Source: Frateuria hangzhouensis (GTDB lineage: Bacteria; Pseudomonadota; Gammaproteobacteria; Xanthomonadales; Rhodanobacteraceae). Taken from it: a DNA stretch of 64,000 nt. Location of the stretch: the NCBI RefSeq assembly GCF_026410505.1, contig NZ_JAPMIU010000017.1, positions 1-64,000 of the forward strand, read 5' to 3'. Below, piece after piece: positions 17,977-26,228 of the stretch. Each line of letters starts with the position of its first letter. Positions within the stretch are counted from its first letter, which is position 1. Under the pieces are notes generated by a model. That model worked only from the letters and a program-made list of their open reading frames with translations, ran no database searches and was not told where the DNA came from. Both the position numbers and the translations under genes were made by a program.

Positions 17977-18972
17977 ATGAGCATCACCTTGTCATCTCTC
18001 ACCTCCCGCCTGCGCCAGGTCTGGCAAGCGCGTGGCCAGCGCCGCAGCCGTGTCGACCTGCTCGGACGCATCGCCGCGATCGACAAGGTGCAGGCGGTGA
18101 TCGAGTTCACGCCGGAGGGCGTGGTCCTCGATGCCAACGAGAACTTCCTGCAGGCCTTCGGCTATACCCGAGACCAGGTGATCGGCCAGCATCACCGCAT
18201 GTTCGTCGAGCGTGCCGAGCGCGAGAGCCCGGCCTACCGGCAGTTCTGGGAACGCCTGCGCCGCGGCGAGTACAACGCCGCGCTGTACAAGCGCGTGCGC
18301 CGTGACGGCAGCCCGATCTGGATCCAGGCCAGCTACAACCCGATCTTCGACCCGGCCGGACGGCCCTTGAGGGTGGTCAAGTACGCCACCGACGTGACCC
18401 GCCAGACGCTTGCCGCGCAGACCCTGCGCGGCACGCTCGAGCAACTCAACGACACCGTCCCGGCGATCGCGGGCGAGGCCCAGACGGCCAATCGCCTGGC
18501 GGTGGAGGCCAGTGGCAGCGCCGACACCGGCGGCGTACTGGTGAAGGAGCTGGTCGCCGCCATCGGCGACATCAACGGCCGCGCCAAGGCCATGGCCGAG
18601 ATCATCGCGGTGATCGATTCGATCGCCTTCCAGACCAACATCCTGGCGATCAACGCCGCGGTCGAGGCCGCCCATGCCGGCGAGCTGGGCAAGGGTTTCG
18701 GCGTGGTCGCGCAAGAGGTGCGCGCGCTGGCCCAGCGCAGCGCGCAGTCGTCGAAGGAAATCCGCGAACTGGTGCAGAACACCACCGACGCGCTGGCCGG
18801 CTGCAGCAGCCGCGCGCACCGCGCCGGCGAGGCCATGGAGGCGATCGTGGGCTCCTCCGGCCAGGTGGACCAGCGCATCCGCCAGATCGCCGAAGCGGCC
18901 CGTTCGCAAGCCGACAGCCTGGCCCAGGTCAGCCGTACCCTAGGCGACCTGCAACTGGGCGCCGCGGCCTGA
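17977..18972 (+). CDS. Soluble PAS-domain methyl-accepting chemotaxis protein
   Basis: Cytoplasmic chemoreceptor of 331 aa that probably senses redox, oxygen or a small ligand and signals to CheA/CheW. A PAS domain occupies about 35-145 ([20 protein letters not shown], then [21 protein letters not shown]). The signalling hairpin follows, with the tip around [20 protein letters not shown] and [17 protein letters not shown]. No membrane segment or HAMP domain is seen. The signalling stalk is short, so the class is a short-hairpin type. No other che gene is in the window. Confidence 0.88.
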   Translation: MSITLSSLTSRLRQVWQARGQRRSRVDLLGRIAAIDKVQAVIEFTPEGVVLDANENFLQAFGYTRDQVIGQHHRMFVERAERESPAYRQFWERLRRGEYNAALYKRVRRDGSPIWIQASYNPIFDPAGRPLRVVKYATDVTRQTLAAQTLRGTLEQLNDTVPAIAGEAQTANRLAVEASGSADTGGVLVKELVAAIGDINGRAKAMAEIIAVIDSIAFQTNILAINAAVEAAHAGELGKGFGVVAQEVRALAQRSAQSSKEIRELVQNTTDALAGCSSRAHRAGEAMEAIVGSSGQVDQRIRQIAEAARSQADSLAQVSRTLGDLQLGAAA

Positions 18973-19167
18973 TCCGTCCTCGGGCGGGGGCGCCACGAAG
19001 CGGCATGCCCGACTTTCGTGGTTACGCATCAACCCGGACAGGAATGCTCCTCCGCTTCCGCGCGGAACCGGTTTTGCCCTCGCGCCTTTCCCGGAAATTT
19101 CGAAAAAACCTGGTCGATTTTCTGCAGCAGCGCACCTATGCGCGACGGTAACCCTGACGCTTCGGGC

Positions 19168-19195
19168 GGTCGCGCACAAGGGCGCTCCTGCAAGG
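19168..19195. repeat. REP-like element, copy 1 (family C)
   Basis: On the minus strand it reads TTGCAGGAGCGCCCTTGTGC followed by GCGACC: a GCAGGAGC tail joined to an imperfect palindrome. Similar tails occur at 47685 and 50744. It lies in the 236-bp gap between the chemoreceptor and JetD; nothing else was recognised in that gap. Confidence 0.55.
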
Positions 19196-19208
19196 ATCCG
19201 GGTCGACG

Positions 19209-20522
19209 TTATTCGGCGTTGCGCCTTGGGGCGGGGCCGCTCGTCGCCCCGGCCTCGCACTCAGACATGTCCGGGAACGACGGGTCGATCGACTCCTGCT
19301 CGAGCTGCATCGGACGGTGCTGCAACGCATCCGCAAGGTCTTGCCAACCGGCACGCGCCGCCGCGCGCCGCATCGCCGCCAGCGACGATGCCGTGGGCGT
19401 GGTCGCGTGCCGGGCCGCGGCCGGCGGAATGTCGGCGGGCGACATCCGCCACGGTCGCAGGCGCCGGCCCGCCGTGTGCGCGGTGGCGGCCAGCACCGCG
19501 GCGATGCGCAGGCCGCCCTCGTCGATATCGCCCCAGTGGTAGACCGGCAACGCCGGCGCGAGCCCCTCGAGAATGCGCGCATAGGCCTTGCGCCAGGCCG
19601 GCGAAGGCATGCCGCCGGTGTAGAGCAGCAGGACCTCCTGCGCACCGGCCGCCAGCGTCGCATCGTGGAAGGTGGCGAGGTTCTCGATGGTCAGCAGGCA
19701 ACGTGCCGGCGTCGTCACGGTGCGCACGGATTCGACCGGCAGGCCCAGGTAGGGCCGCACCAGCGGCAGGCTGGCATCTTCCGGACCGTCCGGCACGTGC
19801 AGGCAGCGCACGCCCGCATGGACGGGCTGCACGGGCGGCACCACGGCACGAGAGAGCTCCACCGTGCCGACACCGGACAGCAACATGGGCTGCGGTTCGC
19901 GCCGCAGGCCGATGGCCGACCACACGTCCTCCTTGGCCAGGCCCGTGGCGGCAAGCTCGCCGGTCACCAGGACCTCGAGCCAGGGCGTGAGTTTTTCCAA
20001 CCGCTTGCTGTCGCCGAACAGGCGCACGCTCTCGCGGCGCAGGATGCGCTCGTGTCCGGCGTCGCCCTCGCGTGCGGCCACCGCCTCGGCGGCCTGCGCG
20101 AGCTCGCCGGCCGCTTCGGCACCGCAGCCGCGCACCTTGCGACCCGCGCGCCAGGCAGCGATCGCCTCGGCCACGGCCGGGAACCGATCGACCCAGGTTT
20201 CCAGGTGTCGCGCAGCGGCGGCTACGCGGTCGTCCAGCAGCGGCACGCCGAGGTGTCGCGCGAGCGCGGGCAGATCGGCCACGCTCAGTCGCAGCAGTCG
20301 GGAACCATCGCCACTGCGGCTTTCGCGTTGCGCCAGGATCGCGCCCTCGCGCTCGGCCAGCGCCACCTCGCCGTGGAAGGCCTCCAGCTCCTCCAGCGAA
20401 CGCAGGCCGGTGTATTCGTCGGCACTGGCCATCGGCAGCGACACGCGTCCGTCGGCACCGCGCAGGCGCGCGCTTTCGGCGCGGCGCAGCAGGCGTTCGA
20501 GCACCTGCCGGGCGGGACTCAC
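19209..20522 (-). CDS. jetD: Wadjet protein JetD (TOPRIM nuclease subunit)
   Basis: Topoisomerase VI-like nuclease of the Wadjet system, which cuts small circular DNA after loop extrusion by the SMC-like complex JetABC. 437 aa. The N-terminal half (to about 200) matches the DUF3322-type arm domain, and the C-terminal half is a DUF2220-type TOPRIM fold. The TOPRIM metal residues are visible: LLTIENLATF (Glu280) and YHWGDIDEGG (Asp332, Asp334). Translation starts with GTG, which overlaps the JetC stop as GTGA, so the two are coupled. It is the last gene of the operon. The tail after residue 410 is Pro/Ser/Glu-rich and variable. Confidence 0.9.
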   Translation of the reverse strand: MSPARQVLERLLRRAESARLRGADGRVSLPMASADEYTGLRSLEELEAFHGEVALAEREGAILAQRESRSGDGSRLLRLSVADLPALARHLGVPLLDDRVAAAARHLETWVDRFPAVAEAIAAWRAGRKVRGCGAEAAGELAQAAEAVAAREGDAGHERILRRESVRLFGDSKRLEKLTPWLEVLVTGELAATGLAKEDVWSAIGLRREPQPMLLSGVGTVELSRAVVPPVQPVHAGVRCLHVPDGPEDASLPLVRPYLGLPVESVRTVTTPARCLLTIENLATFHDATLAAGAQEVLLLYTGGMPSPAWRKAYARILEGLAPALPVYHWGDIDEGGLRIAAVLAATAHTAGRRLRPWRMSPADIPPAAARHATTPTASSLAAMRRAAARAGWQDLADALQHRPMQLEQESIDPSFPDMSECEAGATSGPAPRRNAE

Positions 20523-23500
20523 GCGCTCGCCTGCTCGCGAGCGATGCGCGCGGCTTCCTCGGCCAGCAGGTCCGGATGCAGGTCGAACTGGTCGCTGAGC
20601 AGCAGTTCGCGCGCGGCCGGCTTCACCTCGATGCGCTCGGCCTGCAGCAGGTCGCCGTCACGGAACAGCTCGATGTAGCTCTCCAGCACGCCGGAAAGCG
20701 TGCCCTGCGCGGTGTCGGGCGCGGCCAGTACCAGCTGCAGTCCCAGCGAGCGCAGGTAGTCGACGGTGGCGCGCGCGTTTTGCGCGTCGATCTTGTCGCC
20801 GAACTCGTCCAGCAGGATCAGTCCGATGCCGCCCGGATGCGCCTCGCTCTTGCCGTAAGCCGCGGCCAGCGCGGCACCGGCGATCACGTACAACGGCGCG
20901 CGGTGCTCGCCGCCGGAACCGGAGCGCATGCGTTCGCTCAAGCTGCCGATGACGCGTTCCTCCTGGCGGATCTGCACCTCGAAGCGGAAGAAGCGACGGT
21001 AATCATCCAGTGGCGAGGCAGCGGCGCGGGTGGTGGCGTTGTCCTCGATCAGCTCGCGGAAGGCGCCGGGCACTTCGCCGGCGTTGCCGAACAGGTTGTC
21101 CTCGCCACCGACGTCGGCGACGCGCTGGATGAAGCGGTGCAACTCGCGGTACTCGGGCGCCACCTCATAGTGGAACTGGTAGCGCTCGTTGTTGGAAAAA
21201 GCGGGGCTGCCACGCAGCGTGCGGTTGAGCGTGTGGATCTGGTACTTGAGCTTGCTGAAGTTGTCGTACAACGCGGTGGCGACGTTGGCGCGGAAGGTTT
21301 CCACCGCCGTGGCGTAGGCCTGTTCGGCCTCGCCCTGGTAGTTGGCCAGCTCGGTATCGCGCAGATTGGCCAGTTCCTTCGCCAGCAGCGTGCGCGCCGG
21401 GCGCCAGGCCTCAGGGGTGAAGTCGATGTCCAGTCCATGGTCCCTGGCGTACTGGGCCAGCGCGCTCCAGGCTTCGGGCAACAGGCCGCGCAGGCGGGCG
21501 TCGCTCTCGGCGGCGCGTTCGCCGCAGCGGCGGCCGCGTTCCTCCAGCGTGGGGAATTTCGCGTCCAGTTCTTCGCGCTGGCGCTCGACGCGGTTGTTGT
21601 CCACGTCGGGATCGGCGAAGGCCTCCACGGCGCGGCGGGCGACGATCGCCTCCTGCGCGCGCAGGCCCTCGAGCAACTTGCCTGCCTCGTCCACGGCGCG
21701 CGCGGCCAGCGCTTCCTCGCCGATCAGGCGGTTGGCCTTGCCGCGCCATTCGAGCATGCGTCCGTGCAGCTCACGCACCTGCTCGGCCAGCCGCAGCAGG
21801 TCGGGATCGAGGTTGGCGTCGCGGCTTTCCATCGCCGCGCGGTAGCGGTGCTCGACCTGCCGGTGTTCGAGCACGTGGTCGTGCAGCGACCGCGCCGGCT
21901 CGTCCGGATCGGCCAGCCGCGCCAGACCGCGCTGGCAGGCCTCGACACGATCGAGTTCGGGCTTGAGCTTGCGCACGTCGCGCTCGGCGGTCTCGATGTC
22001 TTCGCGCAGCACGCGCTGACGCGCGCGGTTGTCGGTGGCGCCGATTTTCAGGTCGCCCGTGGCCGGCAGGCGCAGCCGCTCGATGCTGCCGCCCTTGGCC
22101 AGCAGGCCGTCGCGGGTCAGGCCCTGGCGACTGCGGATGAGCTCGGCTTCGGTCTCGACACAGCGCAGTTCGCCAAGCTGGCGGCGCAGGAAGGCCAGCG
22201 CCTCGGCGCTGTCGCCATCCAGCAGCGCGGCCACGCTGCCGGCGGCCGGGTCGGTGCCGCCGCGCCCGCCGCGGGCGTGGCTGGAAAGCGCCAGCTTGAC
22301 GCCGTAGATCGCGCGGCCGCCCTGCAGCGAGCGGTACAGCCGGGTCGCGCGCTCTTCGTCGGCGGCCGGTACCAGCAGCGCTTCGACGTTGCTGCGCAGG
22401 TAGGCCTCGATCACCGGCTGCCAGGCCGGATCGGTCACCCGCACCAGGTCGCACACGGGCTGCGCGTCGATGCCCTCGTCGCGCAGGTAGCTCATCAGGC
22501 GCACCGCATCCGGGTGCAGCTCGGCCTGGCCAGCGGCGAGGCGCTTCTGGTTCTGGCGCGCGGCGGCAAGGCGGCCCTGCGCCTCGTCGAACGCGGCGTG
22601 GAGCGCGCGGGCGTGGCCGTCCACCGCGTCGATCAACGGCCTGGCTGCCGCCAGCGCCTGGTGCGCCTGCGCGTGCAGGGGGCCGGCTTCCCACGGCAGC
22701 GCGGCATCGCCGGACAGCGCCGCGAGCGTGTCGTGCCAGCCGTTCCAGACCGCCCGGGCGGTCGCCAGCGCGGTGACATCCACCGTGGGCAAGCCGAGCT
22801 TGCGCACCTCTTCGAACTGCGCACGGACGAAACCGAACTCGCGCAGCAGTTCCTTTTTCAGGCGCGCCAGCTCGGCGCGATCGCGGCCGGCCAGTTCATC
22901 GAGCTGCGACTGCTCACCGTAGCCCTGGCTGCCCTGCAGGCGGGCGTTGGCCTGCACGTGGGCTTCCTCGGCCGACTGCTGTTCGAGGTTGGCTTCCAGC
23001 AGCGCGCGGCGCGTGGCGGCCAGCGTGTCGACGGCCTGTCCGCAGGCCTGTTCGGCCTGTTCCGATTGCTCGGCCAGCAGGTCGCGCGCGTACTCGGCGG
23101 CGAGTGCCCGGTAGCTGGCGGCGCGCATCGCCTGCGCGGCGATCTTGCCGTATTGCTGCTCCACGACTTCGGCCGCGCCGATCCGCTGCACGACCTGCTC
23201 GATCTTTTCCTTGAGCTGGCGGAAGGTGTCCAGCAGCGCGCGGAAGCGGGCGATGTCGGTGGGCCGGTCCTCGGCGACCAGGGTGCGCACGAACAGGTCG
23301 ACGTCCTCCACGCGCTGCAGGTTGAGCGCGTTCTGGAAGGCCTTGCGGTAGGCATTGACGTCTGGGTGCGCGGTCGGCGCCGCGCGCAGGCGGAACAGCA
23401 GGTCCTTGACGAAGCGCTCGCTGGTCGGGTGCAGCTCGGGCTTCGTATTCGCCTCGTGGCAGCGGCGCACGGCCAGTTCCTTGAACGTGGCCCATTCCAA

Positions 23501-23950
23501 CGGCAGCTCCCTGCCCTTGCCGCGCTCCAGGTGATCGTCCAGTTCCAGCGCCACGCCAGGCAGCATGTACTGGCCGTAGACGCGGTGGTCCGGCTCGTCC
23601 GCCGAGGCGCCCAGCGCGATGCCGGCGGTCAGCGGCAGGCCGCTGTCCTGGTCGCGGAATACCAGCGTGATGTAGGTGGTCGCGGTGCGCCGCTTGCGGC
23701 CTTCCTCGCCGCTGCGGTAGGTGCCCAGGCAGTAGTCGCGGATGCTGCGCGCGCGGGCGCTGCCGCCGGCCTGGGCGTTGAAGCGGATGCGGCTGCGGTC
23801 GCCGCCCAGCAGCACGATCTGCAGCGCGTCGAGCAACGCGCTCTTGCCGGCACCGTTGGGCGCGATGATCGCGCTGGTGGCGTCCAGCGTGAGGGTCTGC
23901 GCCTCGAACAGGAAGAACTGCACCAGGTGCACGCGCTCAAGCAGTTGCAT
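20519..23950 (-). CDS. jetC: Wadjet protein JetC (SMC/MukB-like ATPase)
   Basis: Motor subunit of the Wadjet complex, 1143 aa, an ABC-type SMC ATPase related to MksB and MukB. Walker A is near the N-terminus (APNGAGKS, Lys36). Long Glu/Arg/Ala/Gln-rich coiled coils fill about 240-450 and 600-900, with a hinge-like region between (QPVCDLVRVTDPAWQPVIEA). The signature motif SGSGGEHR (about 1010-1017) and Walker B LILLDEFGD (Asp1048, Glu1049) lie at the C-terminus. The ATG at 23950 was chosen because GGAGGACGACG precedes it. It overlaps jetB by 14 bp. All ATPase motifs are intact, so the motor should be active. Confidence 0.93.
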   Translation of the reverse strand: MQLLERVHLVQFFLFEAQTLTLDATSAIIAPNGAGKSALLDALQIVLLGGDRSRIRFNAQAGGSARARSIRDYCLGTYRSGEEGRKRRTATTYITLVFRDQDSGLPLTAGIALGASADEPDHRVYGQYMLPGVALELDDHLERGKGRELPLEWATFKELAVRRCHEANTKPELHPTSERFVKDLLFRLRAAPTAHPDVNAYRKAFQNALNLQRVEDVDLFVRTLVAEDRPTDIARFRALLDTFRQLKEKIEQVVQRIGAAEVVEQQYGKIAAQAMRAASYRALAAEYARDLLAEQSEQAEQACGQAVDTLAATRRALLEANLEQQSAEEAHVQANARLQGSQGYGEQSQLDELAGRDRAELARLKKELLREFGFVRAQFEEVRKLGLPTVDVTALATARAVWNGWHDTLAALSGDAALPWEAGPLHAQAHQALAAARPLIDAVDGHARALHAAFDEAQGRLAAARQNQKRLAAGQAELHPDAVRLMSYLRDEGIDAQPVCDLVRVTDPAWQPVIEAYLRSNVEALLVPAADEERATRLYRSLQGGRAIYGVKLALSSHARGGRGGTDPAAGSVAALLDGDSAEALAFLRRQLGELRCVETEAELIRSRQGLTRDGLLAKGGSIERLRLPATGDLKIGATDNRARQRVLREDIETAERDVRKLKPELDRVEACQRGLARLADPDEPARSLHDHVLEHRQVEHRYRAAMESRDANLDPDLLRLAEQVRELHGRMLEWRGKANRLIGEEALAARAVDEAGKLLEGLRAQEAIVARRAVEAFADPDVDNNRVERQREELDAKFPTLEERGRRCGERAAESDARLRGLLPEAWSALAQYARDHGLDIDFTPEAWRPARTLLAKELANLRDTELANYQGEAEQAYATAVETFRANVATALYDNFSKLKYQIHTLNRTLRGSPAFSNNERYQFHYEVAPEYRELHRFIQRVADVGGEDNLFGNAGEVPGAFRELIEDNATTRAAASPLDDYRRFFRFEVQIRQEERVIGSLSERMRSGSGGEHRAPLYVIAGAALAAAYGKSEAHPGGIGLILLDEFGDKIDAQNARATVDYLRSLGLQLVLAAPDTAQGTLSGVLESYIELFRDGDLLQAERIEVKPAARELLLSDQFDLHPDLLAEEAARIAREQASA

Positions 23951-24569
23951 CGTCGTCCTCCGTGGACTCGGCCGCGTCTTCATCGCCGTCGCGGTTGTGC
24001 TGGTCCAGCCGCTGCAGCCACTGCTCGCCGACCACCTCGACGATGGCCGGGCGCACGCGCAGGTGGAACGGTTGCGGGTCGTCGGCTTCGGAGTCGACCC
24101 GCCGGCACACGCCCCAGCGCTTGAGCGTGCGCGCCAGCGAGCGCAGCGCGCCGACCTCGGGCATCGCGCGGCCGATGAGTGCCTGATAGGCCTCCTGCAG
24201 CTCGGGCAATTCCACGATGACCTCGCCCTGGTCCTCGACCTGGCCCTGGCGCATGGCCTCGTCGTAGCGCTGGCGCAGCACCAGCAGCAGCAGGGTTTCC
24301 TCCAGCGTCACTGGCGCGCCGTCGCCGTGCGCCGGCAGCGCGACGACGTAGCGGTAGTGCGCGTTGCGTTCGAGCCGGATGCCCAATGGAGCCAGCGCGG
24401 CAACGTAGTCGTCGAAATGGTCCTCGACCAGGTGATAGGCCACCCGGGTGCCGCGGTCGCCGGCGTAGAGCACCTGCTCGGTGACCAGGCGGTAGGCGGC
24501 GCGCTCGAAGTCGGCCACGGCGTAGACGCCGTTGGATTGCTGGCTGAGCATGTTCCAGCTGCGTTTCAT
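23937..24569 (-). CDS. jetB: Wadjet protein JetB (MksE-like)
   Basis: Accessory KITE-type subunit of the Wadjet SMC complex, 210 aa, DUF4194-like. Such proteins are winged-helix dimers that bind the kleisin-like JetA. Seen here: VADFERAAYRLVTEQVLYAGD near the start, then LEETLLLLVLRQRYDEAM, EYQALIGRAMPEVGALRSLARTLKRWG (winged-helix part), and an acidic tail rich in Asp and Glu. The start MKRSWNML overlaps the JetA stop as ATGA (24566-24569), showing translational coupling. A frame start 63 bp upstream is rejected because it lies deep inside jetA. Confidence 0.88.
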   Translation of the reverse strand: MKRSWNMLSQQSNGVYAVADFERAAYRLVTEQVLYAGDRGTRVAYHLVEDHFDDYVAALAPLGIRLERNAHYRYVVALPAHGDGAPVTLEETLLLLVLRQRYDEAMRQGQVEDQGEVIVELPELQEAYQALIGRAMPEVGALRSLARTLKRWGVCRRVDSEADDPQPFHLRVRPAIVEVVGEQWLQRLDQHNRDGDEDAAESTEDDDATA

Positions 24570-26008
24570 GCGGATTTCTTCAGTCGATGGATGGCAAAAC
24601 GCGGCGCACGCAGGTAGCCGTTGTCGGCGCACTCGCCCGCGTCGATCAGCTCGACGCGGAAGCCGCGCAGCAGCCGGCCGAGCGGATCGTCGCGGCGCAG
24701 GCCACCGATGCGGTGGCTGCGCAGGGCCAGGGTAAGCAGGATCTGGTAGGCGCGCAGGTCTTCGATGGATGTCACTTCCAGCTGGCTGGAATCGGCGGCG
24801 CCGTGGCTCAGATGGCGACCGACGTAGCGCGCCATGTCCTCGGGCGTGACCAGCCGCGCGCGTTTCATCCGCCGCAGCAGGCTCAGCCGCGCGAGCTGTT
24901 CGGGCGTGGGCTGCTGCACGGCATTGGCGCTGCGCGGGATCGGCTGCGGCTTTCGCCGTGGCGGCCGCAACTGGCTGTCGTCCATCAGCGCGCCCGGCGC
25001 CACCGGCAGGCGCAGGTCGTCTTCCGGCGCCTGCAGCACGCCGCGGCAGGCGCGGCGCAACAGCACGTCGAGCTTGTCCGGGGCGCGCAGGCGGTAGTCG
25101 AGGAAAGCCAGTGCGCGGCGATTGGCCTGGCGGATATCCTCGTCCAGGCGACCCAGGTATTCGTCGATGCGCTCCAGTTCGTGCAGACGGCGCAGGCTGC
25201 GTTGCAGGCGCAGTTCGGCGCGTTCGGCGTCACCGGCCGTCAGGTGTTCGCGATACCAGCCGAGCAGGGTGTCGCGAAGGTCCGTGCCTTCGATCTGCAG
25301 CGCCATCGAGAGGATGGCGCCGCGCCGGGCCAGCGGATGATCGGCCTTGTGCAGATCGGCGTAGTCGCCGACGAAGAAACTGGAGACGTAACGCTCGAAC
25401 CACTGCCGCGCGAATTGCGCGGTGGTCTCCGAGCGGGAAAGTTCCGGCATCAGGTCGCGCACCTTCAGGCTCATCGAGGAGAGCGAAACCAGCAACCGGC
25501 GTGCCTGGTCGGCCGCCTCGTCGAGCGCGTCGCCGCCAGCCTTGCCATCGACCACCTGCTGCAACTGCAGCTCGATCGAGCGCACCTTGGCCGAGACGAA
25601 AGTCGGGCCATGCTCGGCAAATTCCACCAGGGTGGAGAGGAACTGCGACACCGCCGGCATCATCGAGACCATCTCGCGCGCGCCCACGCGTTCCTGGCGC
25701 AGCCAGCCGGTAGAGCGGAAACGTTCGTAGATGCCGTTGGCGCGGTCGACCAGCGAGGCGCCGGGAACATCACCCTCCTCGCCCTCGTCGACCCAGGGAT
25801 CGTCGGTGAGCAGGTAATTTTCCAGTGCGCCGGTGATCTCGCGGCGCTGGAAGCCGGTGCTCGGCGGCAGCGGAGCGTCCGGGCCGAAGAACTGCTCGAA
25901 CAGCCGGCAGAGCAGTTCCCAGTAGCGCTCGCGATTGGCGCTCGCCAGCGGAGCGAACAGGCCGGGGGGCACCACCGAGAACAGCGGTGGCGTGGTGGGC
26001 GTGGTCAA
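24566..26008 (-). CDS. jetA: Wadjet protein JetA (kleisin/MksF-like)
   Basis: Kleisin-like subunit that bridges the SMC heads of JetC and recruits JetB, 480 aa. It begins LFSVVPPGLFAPLASANRER, then alternates winged-helix and helical segments (about 20-150, 160-320). A proline-rich linker (RPPRRKPQPIP) precedes a C-terminal winged-helix domain. The start is a TTG at 26008 with GGAGCGTCGT upstream; no ATG fits. It is the first gene of the jetABCD operon. The N-terminus does not look like the DUF3375 JetA I associate with type I Wadjet. It looks more like the JetA family DUF5716, so the subtype is left open. Confidence 0.82.
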   Translation of the reverse strand: MTTPTTPPLFSVVPPGLFAPLASANRERYWELLCRLFEQFFGPDAPLPPSTGFQRREITGALENYLLTDDPWVDEGEEGDVPGASLVDRANGIYERFRSTGWLRQERVGAREMVSMMPAVSQFLSTLVEFAEHGPTFVSAKVRSIELQLQQVVDGKAGGDALDEAADQARRLLVSLSSMSLKVRDLMPELSRSETTAQFARQWFERYVSSFFVGDYADLHKADHPLARRGAILSMALQIEGTDLRDTLLGWYREHLTAGDAERAELRLQRSLRRLHELERIDEYLGRLDEDIRQANRRALAFLDYRLRAPDKLDVLLRRACRGVLQAPEDDLRLPVAPGALMDDSQLRPPRRKPQPIPRSANAVQQPTPEQLARLSLLRRMKRARLVTPEDMARYVGRHLSHGAADSSQLEVTSIEDLRAYQILLTLALRSHRIGGLRRDDPLGRLLRGFRVELIDAGECADNGYLRAPRFAIHRLKKSA

Positions 26009-26087
26009 ACGACGCTCCGGCGGGCGGACATATCCATCGCCGAATTATGCGGCAGGATCAAGGATGCTCCCACCCGCGCGACCTGCT

Positions 26088-26180
26088 CCCTCCCTGCTGG
26101 CAGGGGAGGGTTGGGGGGGTGCTCTTACGCTCCGGATGGCCTACCCCTCCCAACCTCCCCCTGCAAGCAGGGGGAGGAGC
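26088..26180. repeat. G/C-skewed inverted repeats upstream of jetA (family B)
   Basis: CTCCCTGCTGGCAGGGGAGG (26090-26110) is itself a hairpin. A second one, CCTCCCCCTGCAAGCAGGGG (about 26154-26174), lies 50 bp on, with facing GGTTGGGG and CCCAACC motifs. The gap 26009-26228 between jetA and the RND gene holds this and no gene. Confidence 0.6.
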
Positions 26181-26228
26181 CGACCTTGATCCCGGCACGC
26201 GGTGGCGTGAACGGTGGCGAGATGGCAT

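Larger units (their letters stand above)
19209..26008 (-). other. Wadjet jetABCD defence operon (whole locus)
   Basis: Four overlapping genes in the order jetA, jetB, jetC, jetD fill 6.8 kb with no gap: overlaps are 4, 14 and 4 bp. All three catalytic or structural classes needed for the system are present: kleisin-like, KITE-like, SMC ATPase and TOPRIM nuclease. Repeats lie at both edges (19168, 26088). No integrase, tRNA or transposon is close by, and the codon style is like that of the neighbours. Confidence 0.88.

Noticed and set aside
20072..24124. A 1350-codon open frame on the plus strand opposite jetC and jetD.
   Set aside because: It mirrors the coding strand of the SMC gene. The translation is Arg/Ala/Gln-rich with no domain. 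Long antisense frames are expected at this GC content.
19209..26008. Reading the operon as MukBEF or an SbcC repair system.
   Set aside because: MukB is about 1480 aa and lacks a TOPRIM partner. The presence of JetD with ENLATF and GDIDEGG, and the four-gene overlaps, favour Wadjet.
19000..26200. Wadjet carried on a prophage, plasmid or integrative element.
   Set aside because: No integrase, tRNA, att-like direct repeats or base composition shift could be seen at its edges.
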